Source: Karstenula rhodostoma CBS 690.94
Taxonomy: Eukaryota; Ascomycota; Dothideomycetes; Pleosporales; Didymosphaeriaceae
Length of the DNA: 64,000 nt
Direction: 5' to 3'
Assembly: GCA_010093485.1 (NCBI GenBank)
Contig: MU001507.1
Location: 1,508,662-1,572,661, forward strand
Shown piece by piece: positions 8,628 to 17,551 of this stretch (position 1 is the stretch's first letter; each line of letters begins with the position of its first letter). The notes beneath the pieces were generated by a model. It was not told where the DNA came from. It did no database searches and was given only the letters and a program-made list of their open reading frames with translations. The position numbers were made by a program, and so were the translations under genes.

Positions 8628-10994
8628 ATGTCCTTGTTTGGTGGTGATGAAAGCATTCCATCTGCACCCTCGCCCTCACCGTCGGAACGCTCGTCAAGCC
8701 CTCCAATCGCGCAGGAGGCACCTTCACTGCCGTTCGCAGTGCCAGATCCTGACGACTCCCTCGACGAAGATTTCCAGCCAAGCTCTCCAGAAGCAGAACT
8801 CGCCCCTCTCGAACAGCGTATCGTCAAGCCCCAAGCCTGGCGGAGATACACTGAAGCGGATCGCGAGATCGTAGCGTCCTTGGAGAACATCGAATCTGCA
8901 GACCTTGCCGCACACCTCTACAATGCGCATAGTCTCAAACGTCGTTTACGACGCCCTGCAGAGCAGCTGGGAAATCTCAAAGATTGGCAGAGCAAGGATG
9001 CGTGGCTGAAGAAGGGCGAAGAGTTACAATACAAGGACCCTCTTACGGGCGACTTGGAGACGGAGCTGGTGCCTTCGAAACTGTGGACTGCATGGCCTCT
9101 ACCACCGAAGCGCCTCCTACCAAAGGGACCTGCATTGCGCAAAACCGAAGGCTCCGAGGATGGATGGTACATTAGCAGCGCGTCCGATCGCGATAGCGGA
9201 CAAGTCATGCGGGAAGAACTTCTTGCGTTATTCATGCGGACGGCGAAAGAGAATTGGACAAGCGAGCAAGCGGTCATCAAGGATACGGAATCGCACGCTG
9301 AAACAATCACCATCTCCTCATCTCTATCCAACTCGGATTCTGAGGTTGAGGTGCAACCTGTAATTAAGAACATCAAAGTGGACCAGCGAGGAAACACCCC
9401 GAGAAACAAGAGGGCGAAAGGTGCCGTTTCGAAGCTTTACTCTTCTGAGACGGATGGGGAGCAGATTACCAGACAACTGGGCGACTTGAACGTCGATACC
9501 GAGGACGACCCGCCGCAAGGGACGTCGCTCGACAGTGAGTTAGAGAGCGCATCGCCGAATCAAATGAGGCAGCGAAGCTTGTCCGGCTCACAGCAATTGA
9601 CCACTGGGGCTACTTTTCTCACTGACGACGACGAGGCTAGACGAATACTGGAGCCTTCTGTCAATTCACTACTGTGCAGAATCGATGAGCTGGCGTTGGC
9701 AGTCCATAGAAACCGATTAAATCACGCCGGTGATGGTCCGCCTCGCTCCGGCTCCGGAAGTGACTATATGACGGATGGAGAGACACCGGCACCGCGTGCT
9801 AGATCTCTGTCAAGACTCCAATCGCGCTCCCAAGCGCCCAAGAAGGCCCACAGTCGTCGGCCTCTCGTGCTCCAAAAGCACGCTCCCAGACCTCAGGAGC
9901 CGAGGCAAGAGTCGCACAACGCTGCGGACAGCAACTCTGCATCGAATTATGGTGCTGACCATGAAAGCGAAGATGAAGATGCACCCGAGAAACCAAAAAC
10001 AGCACGCGCTAGATCAAGTTCGGGAAACAGCAGCCCTCGCAGCAACGCTTCTAGTACTCCGGAGGTCCGGAGGGGTGCTGGGTTGATGGATTGGAGTGAA
10101 CTGCTTGGTCTAGCAGCCATCGCCGGGTTCGATAAGCGCGTGATTGAGAGTACGGCTCAGCGGTGTTCTTCTCTTTTTGGCGAACGGATGAACTTTCGGA
10201 CCTTTGACGAAAGCTTGGCTAAACAGCCCATCTTAGAACCGGTTCAGTACATACCTTCCATGATTCCAGCACCTGACGAAATGCAAGCGGAGCCCGATGG
10301 TGCAGTGCGCGGACCAGAATCTTCTGAACAAGTCCGGACATCGTGGGCCAAACGACCATATTTCGATCCTGGTAGCCTGCGATGCCCGCATACGGACTGT
10401 CCGGGTAGTCTGAAAGAGTTCAGCGGTTCTAGTCGTCTTACACAGCATGTTCGGCGTAAACATGGATATGATCCTCGAACGAACGACTCCGACAACGAGG
10501 AGCGAACGGTTGGAGGCGTGCACATCGACGGCTACTTACAACCCATTTGGGCTAAGCCAGGGTGGTTAGGGCATGGTAGAGCAAAGAGTGAGGCGACAGA
10601 AACCGAACCACAGATGCCTAGACGAAAACGCCAAAGATTGGACTCTAGGCCCCATTCAACTGTCACAAGTGCATACACTACACATGACGAACAAGAGGAC
10701 GAAGAGCAGACGGTGCCAGCGCACACTCCAGACCCAGCCGTGAACCCCACGCGACGAGCAAAGCCTAAGAAGACGTGTACAAATTGTTCCCGTAGGAAGA
10801 AAATCTGTGACGGGAATCGGCCGTGCGAAAGATGCAGAAAACTGGGAGAGGGAGAAACTTGCGAATATCGGGTTGCGCCTACGAGATTGGCGTGTCTTAA
10901 CTGCAGGCGTAGGAAGCAGAAGTGCGACTACGGCCAGCCATGTGCCAGGTGTAAGCGGAACGGTCAAGGAGAGAGTTGCCAGTATCCTACGTAG
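8628..10994 (+). CDS. Rrn9-like protein with C2H2-like finger and tandem C-terminal Zn2Cys6 clusters
   Basis: Intronless, 788 residues. The N terminus (about 70-200: ADREIVASLENIESADLAAHLYNAHSL..., then WTAWPLPPKRLLP and ALFMRTAKENW) resembles the Rrn9 domain of the RNA polymerase I upstream activating factor; I make that call from memory of the family. Residues about 200-480 are acidic/serine-rich and probably disordered. A short helical block (WSELLGLAAIAGFDKRVIEST) follows, then a C2H2-like element (CPHTDC...HVRRKH). The last 72 residues hold two consecutive Zn2Cys6 motifs, each exactly C-x2-C-x6-C-x5-C-x2-C-x8-C, beginning near residues 717 and 756. Inference: a sequence-specific transcription factor that may act on rDNA. 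Zinc clusters usually sit at the N terminus, so this architecture is odd. It could instead be an ordinary Pol II regulator. Confidence 0.75.
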   Translation: MSLFGGDESIPSAPSPSPSERSSSPPIAQEAPSLPFAVPDPDDSLDEDFQPSSPEAELAPLEQRIVKPQAWRRYTEADREIVASLENIESADLAAHLYNAHSLKRRLRRPAEQLGNLKDWQSKDAWLKKGEELQYKDPLTGDLETELVPSKLWTAWPLPPKRLLPKGPALRKTEGSEDGWYISSASDRDSGQVMREELLALFMRTAKENWTSEQAVIKDTESHAETITISSSLSNSDSEVEVQPVIKNIKVDQRGNTPRNKRAKGAVSKLYSSETDGEQITRQLGDLNVDTEDDPPQGTSLDSELESASPNQMRQRSLSGSQQLTTGATFLTDDDEARRILEPSVNSLLCRIDELALAVHRNRLNHAGDGPPRSGSGSDYMTDGETPAPRARSLSRLQSRSQAPKKAHSRRPLVLQKHAPRPQEPRQESHNAADSNSASNYGADHESEDEDAPEKPKTARARSSSGNSSPRSNASSTPEVRRGAGLMDWSELLGLAAIAGFDKRVIESTAQRCSSLFGERMNFRTFDESLAKQPILEPVQYIPSMIPAPDEMQAEPDGAVRGPESSEQVRTSWAKRPYFDPGSLRCPHTDCPGSLKEFSGSSRLTQHVRRKHGYDPRTNDSDNEERTVGGVHIDGYLQPIWAKPGWLGHGRAKSEATETEPQMPRRKRQRLDSRPHSTVTSAYTTHDEQEDEEQTVPAHTPDPAVNPTRRAKPKKTCTNCSRRKKICDGNRPCERCRKLGEGETCEYRVAPTRLACLNCRRRKQKCDYGQPCARCKRNGQGESCQYPT

Positions 10995-11489
10995 GATAAC
11001 CTCGAGCGTATTTGACAGCAGCGTGGAAGCGTGTATGTAGAGCCGCTTGATGCAAACTTCAACATGACTGATTCCATTGGCTGAGCAAGCTGTTGAAGCC
11101 TTTTCGATTAATCTGCTAAGGCTGAACTAGCGCGTGATTTCGCGTGGCTCCCGTGTTCCAAGGTCGGCTCCACGCGTTCGCGATTCGCTTGGGCGCCCGC
11201 CCCTCTCCCTCTCCCCTTCTGCACTTTGTTACCGCCACTCGCAACGTCTTCGAATTTACTGGGTACTTTTGTATATGTGGTACTAGATATCCTTGCGCTG
11301 GCTTTCCTCACCAGAAGTCCTGCAGCTCTCTGCGCAGATCTGCCTCCCACGCCGACATTATAACATTGATCTCGCAAAGCCCTCGCTGCATGCCGCACAC
11401 CCCATCGCACACCGGTCGCAGACAATATCCAGGCGCCGAATCTATACAGAGTCCCTCTCTGCATTAGAAGCGGTGGAACCGGCAAGAGA
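10995..11489. other. Intergenic, no gene seen
   Basis: This is the 3' UTR of the zinc-cluster gene and the promoter/leader of PIF1. A long minus-strand ORF crossing it and the PIF1 start shows no domain and is treated as a shadow. Confidence 0.55.
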
Positions 11490-13665
11490 ATGGTGCAACG
11501 GCAACAGGTCTTTCCATGGCAAAATATCGGGATGCATGCAGATGCAGCCCCTGCGGATAAACCCCCCGCGAGGCCCCAACAAGAAAGCCAGAGGAAACGG
11601 CACATAGAGGACGCAAGTGCAAGCGCACACCCACTGCCGCCCAAAAGACACCAGGCTTCTGCGTCAAGATCGCCAGCAGGGAGTCGGAAACAGCCTGTCG
11701 TTATCGACTTGTTGGATGACGACGATGATCCGCCACCGCCGCCCATGAACAGAGGACAGACAGTGCCTTATCCGCAGCTGCCGAAAGCAGGATCACAAAA
11801 CAGCCCATTTGACTTGGACTCTCCGCCCTTGCCAGGACGATACCCCGAGATGGACGGTGCGAAGACTGACTCGACATATCAATTCCAGAAGCTCGTCAAA
11901 ACATTCAAGAACCCTATCGCGCCGCCTGACAATCCAGCGGCAGATATTGTACCCATCGTGGAGCCCACACTATGCAAGGAGCAGGATGACTTGGTGCACC
12001 TCATTCTTAGCGGCCGGAATGTCTTCTATACAGGCTCTGCTGGGTGTGGAAAGTCTACAGTGCTGAAGGCTTTCGTGAAGCGCTTCGAGGAAAGAGGCCA
12101 GAAAGTCAACATCATTGCTCCCACAGGCCGAGCTGCCCTCGATATCAATGGATCTACGACATGGACATACGCCGGATGGACCCCTGATCATCACAAAAAG
12201 CCTTTGAAGGACTTGAGAGCGAGTGGACACGGCAAGTTCGTGCATAAACGACTAAACGAAACTGACGTATTGGTGATCGATGAAATCAGCATGGTGGAGA
12301 ACCACCATTTTGAGCGTATCAACCACCTTATGAAAGAGGCAAGGGGCAAAGAAACTGCTTTTGGTGGCGTTCAACTCGTTGTGACGGGCGATTTTTGTCA
12401 ACTGCCCCCAGTCAAGCCTTTCAGATATTGTATCGAGTGTGGTAGAGAAACGATCATGAACAAAGAAGAGACAGAGCACAAATGCAGAGCTCACGGCGTA
12501 TTCTATGATAGGGACAAGTGGGCGTTTCGAAGTACAGCATGGCAAGAGTGTGACTTTGTTCACGTCAATCTCAAAGAGATCCATCGCCAAAGTGATCGGG
12601 CATTTATCAATATACTCAACAAACTCAGAATGGGCATTCGGTTGTTTCCGACAGAAACGGACCTTCTGTTGAAACACGAATCAGAGACTCGAAATGCCAT
12701 CCAACTCTTCGCGACAAGGGCGGAAGTGAACAGAGTCAACGAAGAGAGATTCAGGGCTCTGCGCTCTGTCGAGCGAACGTACCAATGTCTCGACCATTTC
12801 AAATGGAACGAAGCTCACGGCAACCTCAGAACGAAGGGAGAATACAAAGCACCCGACGGCTCTTTGCAGGCTTTGGCAGAGCATCGTTTTGAGAGTCGAA
12901 TTAGATTGAAGAAGGGCATGCTTGTCGTGCTTCTACATAACCTTGATATTGGCGCGGGCCTTGTCAATGGCTCACAGGGTACTGTTCAGGGCTTCGAAGA
13001 CTACGATCCAAAAAATCTACCGAAAGCTGCCACTAGTCGCGAGAAGCGGGATGGTTTCATTACGCCAGGTACGCAGGTGCTCCAGGGTGATCATGCCGTG
13101 TTCCGCGAATGGCAACTACAAGAGTACGCGAAACAAATGGAATACAAGGCATGGCCAATTGTTCGGTGAGTCAATCCGGCTGTGACAGTTCTGATGTTTT
13201 CGATGCTGATCGTTCGTTCCACGCAGCTTCTTGAACGGTGTCCAGCGAACGATTTATGCAGACTGTACGGTGAATTCGCTAGGGGATACCGCACCACACA
13301 GTTTGCTATCAAGGACGCAAATTCCTCTCATGGCTGCCTGGGCCATGACAACACATAAAAGCCAGGTAGGTCCCTTGCAACGACCATGTCGTGCTCAGGA
13401 AGAGCCTGACACAAACAGGGAATGACGTTGAACCGAGTCGTTGTAGACTTATCAAAGTCTTTCGAACAAGGCCAAGCATACGTAGCTCGTGAGTGCCTTG
13501 CAATTACTTCTCTACGCGGCTTGCTAATGCTCCCTAGTCAGTCGTGCGCGATCACTCCAAGGCTTGAAGGTTGTGTCTTTCCCACTTTCCGCTCAAGGCT
13601 CCGGAAACCCGCAAGTAAAAGAGTTCCTGCAGGAAAAGTTTGGCATCCAGTTCGTCTCACAGTAA
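11490..13665 (+). CDS. PIF1: ATP-dependent DNA helicase Pif1
   Basis: Superfamily 1B 5'-3' helicase that unwinds G-quadruplexes and acts at telomeres, rDNA fork barriers and mitochondrial DNA. Exons 11490-13165, 13227-13365, 13419-13488 and 13538-13665 join cleanly. Visible motifs: Walker A YTGSAGCGKST, IIAPTGRAALDINGSTTW, Walker B LVIDEISMVE, VVTGDFCQLPPVK, KKGMLVVLLHNLDIGAGLVNGSQG, then across introns AAWAMTTHKSQGMTL and the final EQGQAYVALSRARSLQGL. A cysteine pair insertion (CIECGRE...KCRAHG) lies between motifs III and IV. The 110-residue N terminus is disordered and contains VVIDLL followed by five Asp, a classic SUMO-interaction-like motif. Without splicing the ORF stops before motifs V and VI, so the introns are required. 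Organelle targeting is not obvious from the first residues. Confidence 0.95.
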
Positions 13666-14054
13666 ATCTGCCGGGCTGTATTATCTTATGATTCGACACA
13701 TGCGGATTTGGGGAGCGCATTCCGCGTCTCGGATACGACCACCGTTTTCAACATTGATACCCATATACTTGAAGTCTAAATTTAGTTGATGAGGTTCTCC
13801 AATGGAACGCTGAAGTATTTTGCGCGTGGATGCTGTCTGTGAACACTTGTGAAATGAACGATGCAATTGAAGGTTGTGGCGCGTCGCTCACTGAAACAAA
13901 GCAACAACACCGAACACTACCAACCTCAACATTTCCGACTTTCATCGGATCCCCAATCACGTTGCTATCGACCGTTACCCGTTAGACCCCGCCCCCCACG
14001 CGATTGCATACCTGGGCGGTTCCTGTTATCCCTGGCTGAAACTTGGTTGGGTGA

Positions 14055-14066
14055 CGCAGATCTGCG
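14055..14066. promoter_or_regulatory. Perfect palindrome CGCAGATCTGCG
   Basis: A 12-bp self-complementary sequence 181-192 bp upstream of the ATG at 14247, directly preceded by TGA (TGACGCAGATCTGCG). A partial copy, GATCTGCGTG, recurs near 14147. It could be a dimeric factor site; the function is inferred only from symmetry and position. Confidence 0.35.
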
Positions 14067-14082
14067 TGGTGGAGATGCGCGG

Positions 14083-14096
14083 TGACGTATGCGTCA
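14083..14096. promoter_or_regulatory. CRE/bZIP-like inverted repeat TGACG-N4-CGTCA
   Basis: TGACGTATGCGTCA has inverted TGACG half-sites separated by four bases, as bZIP factors of the ATF/CREB type prefer closely related sites. A TATA-like run (ATATATAT, 14101-14108) follows at once, about 140 bp before the start codon. The factor is not identified. Confidence 0.4.
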
Positions 14097-14246
14097 TGGG
14101 ATATATATCGTCAGAATCCAGCATCGCCGAACGATCCAGCCCTTGCATGATCTGCGTGCGTCTAATAAGCGCATACTATTATTCGAATTGTTCTCGAGTT
14201 CTGTTCTAGATTCCGGATCTGTTAACGCCAGTCGTAAACGAACACC

Positions 14247-15842
14247 ATGTCGGCTTTGGATGAGATGAAGAAGCAGAATGCTGGGCTTCAAGGTATGTCG
14301 CGTGCCATCTACAACCCTGCTTTACTCGCAGCGTCGCCAATGTTGTCCTGACGAATCCAGCTGGCGTAGCAAATCTCCAAAAGGTCGTGGGAGGAGGGGC
14401 TTCGACTGCGAAGAAGGCGCCCGCATCAGCTGCAAAGACCACTACTTCGACGACACAAAAGGCTGCAACACCAGTCAAGAAAGCCACGCCCGCCGTAACA
14501 AAGACAGCAGGAACTGCAGCTACGCCAGTGAAAAAGGCACCTGCAAAACTCACACGAACATCAGCCCCTGCGGCATCGCAGGCTTCAACTACCCCCGCGA
14601 AGAGTACGCCTTTGAAGCCCTCAACACCCGCAGCTGCAAAGAGTACGCCGTTGAAGCCCTCAGCACCTGCAGCTGCAAAGAAGACAGTAGCGTCCACTAC
14701 ATCGGATTTGTCGCCCACGAAGAAGTTGCCTGTCACTGCGAGTAAGCCGACAGCCAGCGATGTAACCAAGCCCGCCGCGAAGACGCCGGTTGCTGCGAAG
14801 AAGACGGCACCTGCATCATCAACATCCGCTCCAGCAGCAAAAGGCCCCAACATCAAGAACCAATCCACCTCAGTGCCAAAACTAGGTGCCACGAAGGCCA
14901 CACCCGCGAAGCCTGCAACCAACACAACCTCCACCACATCGAAAGCAACACCTGTCAAGAAGGCTCCAGTCAAGCCAGCTGCGAACCCCGATGGCACAAA
15001 GCCCACACCTGCCGCAGTGAAAAAAACCGCGCAACCTACCACCCCGAAGAAGCCCGGCGTTGTCGGTACTGCCTCGAATGCCGTAACTGGTGGGGTGAAC
15101 AAGGGCACCGGGCTTGCGACGGGAACTGTGAACACAGTGGCCGACAGCGCCACTACCGGACTCAATACCACGGTCAACGGCATCACTGGTGTAGCAGGAA
15201 AGGGACTCGACAAAGTGCCTGGTGGCATCGGCAAACCGGTGAAGCATATCACGGACAATGTAGGCCAGACAGCCACTGGGGCAGTTGACGGCGTCTATAA
15301 TACAGCTGGATATGCTACCAAGGCAGGTCCCCCCTCCCGCATCTGCGTTCATCAGCCTCGTCATGCTAATTAGCAATCTAGGGCGTCCAAGGCACTGTGA
15401 GCAAGACCACCAACGCTCTCGGCAAAGGGGATATCAAAGGCACAGCCAGCGGCCTGGGGTCTGGCGTGGGCAACACGGTCGGCGGAGTGGGGAAGGTGTG
15501 TGTCTCTCCTAGCTTTTCTTTATGTTTCCCGCTATCGTTATATGCAATGCTAATTCGCGACAATGACAGGGCCTCGGAAACACCGTCGACGGCGCGGTCG
15601 GAGGAGTGGGGCGTACACTCGGCGGGCCCGTCGGAGATGTCGTGGGTGGAGTTGGGAAAGGAGCGGGGGACGCGGTCGGAGGGATCACTAGCGGACTGGG
15701 TGATGGCGTAGGGAAGCTGTCAAAGGGCGATTTCGTGGGAGGCGTGGGGAGCACGCTTGGGGGTGTTCAGAAGGGAGTCGGTGGACTCCTGGGCGGTGTG
15801 TTCAGTGGCGTCGGTGGAAAGGGGGAAGAAGAGGATGATTGA
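14247..15842 (+). CDS. Low-complexity protein: Ala/Lys/Thr/Pro-rich half then glycine-zipper half
   Basis: I do not recognise the family. Exons: 14247-14292, 14361-15322 (or 15326), 15382-15495 and 15570-15842. The start MSALDEMKKQNAGLQ is joined to AGVANLQKVVGG. Residues up to about 220 are built from Lys, Ala, Thr, Ser and Pro, with the unit STPLKPSxPAAAK repeated. The remainder consists of amphipathic or glycine-zipper units such as GLATGTVNTVADSATTGL and GVGRTLGGPVGDVVGG, ending in an acidic GKGEEEDD tail. There is no signal peptide. Intron 2 only keeps frame if the donor is GC (AAG|GCAGGT); a GT donor four bases later would shift the frame. The glycine half looks like a LEA-type or membrane-surface-associating helix, and the lysine half like a basic linker. 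The role is unknown; membrane or stress association is a guess from composition. Confidence 0.7.
14602..14679 (+). repeat. 39-bp coding tandem repeat, two copies
   Basis: Two adjacent 39-bp units (14602-14640, 14641-14679) differ at a few positions and encode two copies of the 13-residue motif KSTPLKPSxPAAA within the low-complexity gene. Recent duplication of a disordered segment is the simple reading. Confidence 0.7.
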
Positions 15843-16061
15843 GGTACAGTACCTGGTCAAAGTGTGAGTGCACTTTGTTGCTCCAGGGGGACTGAAGCAG
15901 CACCCACACTTTTGAACTGGTACTGTAGTCGACGACTGTATTACCAAAGTACGTTGGCGAGATTCTTAGGTTTGTATTCTTAGGCTGCTCTTTGTCTATG
16001 GATATAATAGGGTCGTCAAAGAATAGTGAAACAGTCATGCCATCGTAACATCCGAGAAGGT

Positions 16062-17195
16062 TTACGCACTCTCTTCCGGCCCTTCCACTGGCTGGCTAGC
16101 AGCCATGTTGCACTGACGGAAGATGCGAACCTCCTCGGGCAGAAAGCTCCCAGTCACGGAATGCAACACGCCCCTGTTGTTGAAAATGGCAAAGTCGCCC
16201 TCCTCCCAATCAACAGGAAACACCAACTCCGGCGCAATGCCAGGTCTCTGCAGTCTGTACACAATATCCCTCACCTCCTTCAAATCATCCACCACGGTAC
16301 CATCCTTCAACACAAGCTTCTGCACCGCACTCGGGTGAATCTGGAGCGCCAGCCTCCCTGTGACAGGATTCCGCCAACACATGGGCAGGATCTTGATCTT
16401 GTCCTCCTCCACCGGCGGCAGTTGCGCAGCATCGAGCTCCAGCCCTTCAGACACCATGCCCAGCCCCGTGCTCCGGGAGCGCGCGCCGCTCATCCAGATG
16501 TACGGGTGCGGCGCATACTGCACCTTTGTGTCGCGGGCAAACTTCTTGTCTTCCTCTGAAAGCACATCGTACATGGTCTCGCCGCTGACAAACACGGTGC
16601 TCCCGCGCGGAACCCTCACTTGGTCGCCCGTCCCGTCGTCATACCGCAGCGTCTGGTACTCCGTCTTGGGCACCTTGACCGCAAGCAGCGACGTCGCCAT
16701 CGGTGGCTCCAGATCGTACAGCGCGGCATCAATGTGCCAGCGGTAAAACCTCGTGTTTTCACGGTCGTCTTCGTCACTGAGGACATCCCTGTGGAACGTC
16801 CGGTGGTGCGGGTGCTTCAGCGTGATGTCCCGCAGCCCCTCGAACTCGTCGACGAAGCCATTCCCGATGACCTGGACCTGCGGCTGGTGCGGGATGGTTT
16901 TGAGATCGGGGTGCAGCACGGAGCGCTTGGCGTCGAGGGTCTTGCCGTGGCCGTACGAAGTGGCGGCGGGGTCGAAGAGTCGGGTTACCGAGTACTGTGC
17001 TGCGGGCGTGAGGGTGGACTGGTTTTTGAAGATGATGACTTGGTGGTCGTAGAGGGCGCGCTTGATGGTGGCTTCGTCGGAGGGGGTGAGGGATTCGAGG
17101 TTGGCGTTGAGGAGTTCGGCACCGATGGTGTAGGTGGAGCCGGGGCCGGGTGGAAGAGGGCGGACGGTGATGTTGGAGGTGGTTGCGTGTGGCAT
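16062..17195 (-). CDS. xanA: Fe(II)/2-oxoglutarate-dependent xanthine dioxygenase
   Basis: Intronless, 377 residues, TauD/TfdA fold. In fungi XanA converts xanthine to uric acid using 2-oxoglutarate and O2, as an alternative to molybdenum xanthine dehydrogenase. The iron triad is visible: His154 and Asp156 in FYRWHIDAALYD and His345 in NNRGVLHSVTG, close to the positions described for A. nidulans XanA. A 2-oxoglutarate-binding Arg is expected in the C-terminal EEVRIFRQCNM. The N terminus (TIGAELLNANLESLTPSDEATIKRALYDHQVIIFKNQ) is typical of the family. It shares a short upstream region with the 3' end of an aminotransferase gene; that region holds a GATA site and a UaY-like site, fitting purine and nitrogen control. 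Another TauD subfamily is possible, but the FYRWHIDAALY block favours XanA. Confidence 0.8.
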   Translation of the reverse strand: MPHATTSNITVRPLPPGPGSTYTIGAELLNANLESLTPSDEATIKRALYDHQVIIFKNQSTLTPAAQYSVTRLFDPAATSYGHGKTLDAKRSVLHPDLKTIPHQPQVQVIGNGFVDEFEGLRDITLKHPHHRTFHRDVLSDEDDRENTRFYRWHIDAALYDLEPPMATSLLAVKVPKTEYQTLRYDDGTGDQVRVPRGSTVFVSGETMYDVLSEEDKKFARDTKVQYAPHPYIWMSGARSRSTGLGMVSEGLELDAAQLPPVEEDKIKILPMCWRNPVTGRLALQIHPSAVQKLVLKDGTVVDDLKEVRDIVYRLQRPGIAPELVFPVDWEEGDFAIFNNRGVLHSVTGSFLPEEVRIFRQCNMAASQPVEGPEESA

Positions 17196-17401
17196 GTTGT
17201 GATTCGATGTGTGATTGTTGTTTTCAGTCGGAGTGATTCTGTGGTTCGAAGTTTGACGGCATGTTCATCCACGCAGGTATACCACCTCTTATATATCTAA
17301 CGCGGTTGATCGTGAAAGCGGGTCCCGGCGACATATTGGTTCGGATGATGCCGCTGCTGTGTACTGTGGCGTGGGTTGTGAACTGGACTTCGTAGACTTG
17401 T

Positions 17402-17407
17402 AGATAA
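17402..17407 (+). promoter_or_regulatory. GATA (AreA-type) site AGATAA
   Basis: Matches HGATAR, bound by the nitrogen regulator AreA in filamentous fungi. It lies about 210 bp upstream of the xanA ATG and about 30 bp from a UaY-like element. A single GATA site is weak alone; the pairing raises interest. Confidence 0.45.
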
Positions 17408-17435
17408 GGAACGGTCGGTCTGCCGCGGTGGGGCC

Positions 17436-17449
17436 GCGGCGGCTTCCGA
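17436..17449. promoter_or_regulatory. UaY-like purine-activator site (GCGG-N6-CCGA)
   Basis: GCGG, six bases, CCGA. The A. nidulans purine activator UaY is described as binding TCGG-N6-CCGA, so this matches at every defined position except the first. Being a CGG-N6-CCG inverted pair it also fits a generic Zn2Cys6 dimer site. It sits about 241-254 bp upstream of xanA. Confidence 0.45.
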
Positions 17450-17551
17450 ACGATGCATCTCCGACCACCTGTGGTGTCAACTTTTTAATTCCGAGATGGA
17501 GGGCATTCGGAGTTGGACTGATTTGATACATTTCATGTCATTGTATCATTT

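Larger units (their letters stand above)
13666..14246. other. Intergenic/promoter region with palindromes
   Basis: No gene was seen. The right half, upstream of the low-complexity gene, contains a perfect 12-bp palindrome, a CRE-like inverted repeat and a TATA-like run, annotated separately. Confidence 0.6.
17196..17551. other. xanA promoter region
   Basis: The 356 bp between the xanA start (minus strand) and the end of the upstream aminotransferase gene. No coding signal. It contains the GATA and CGG-N6-CCG elements listed separately. Confidence 0.6.
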
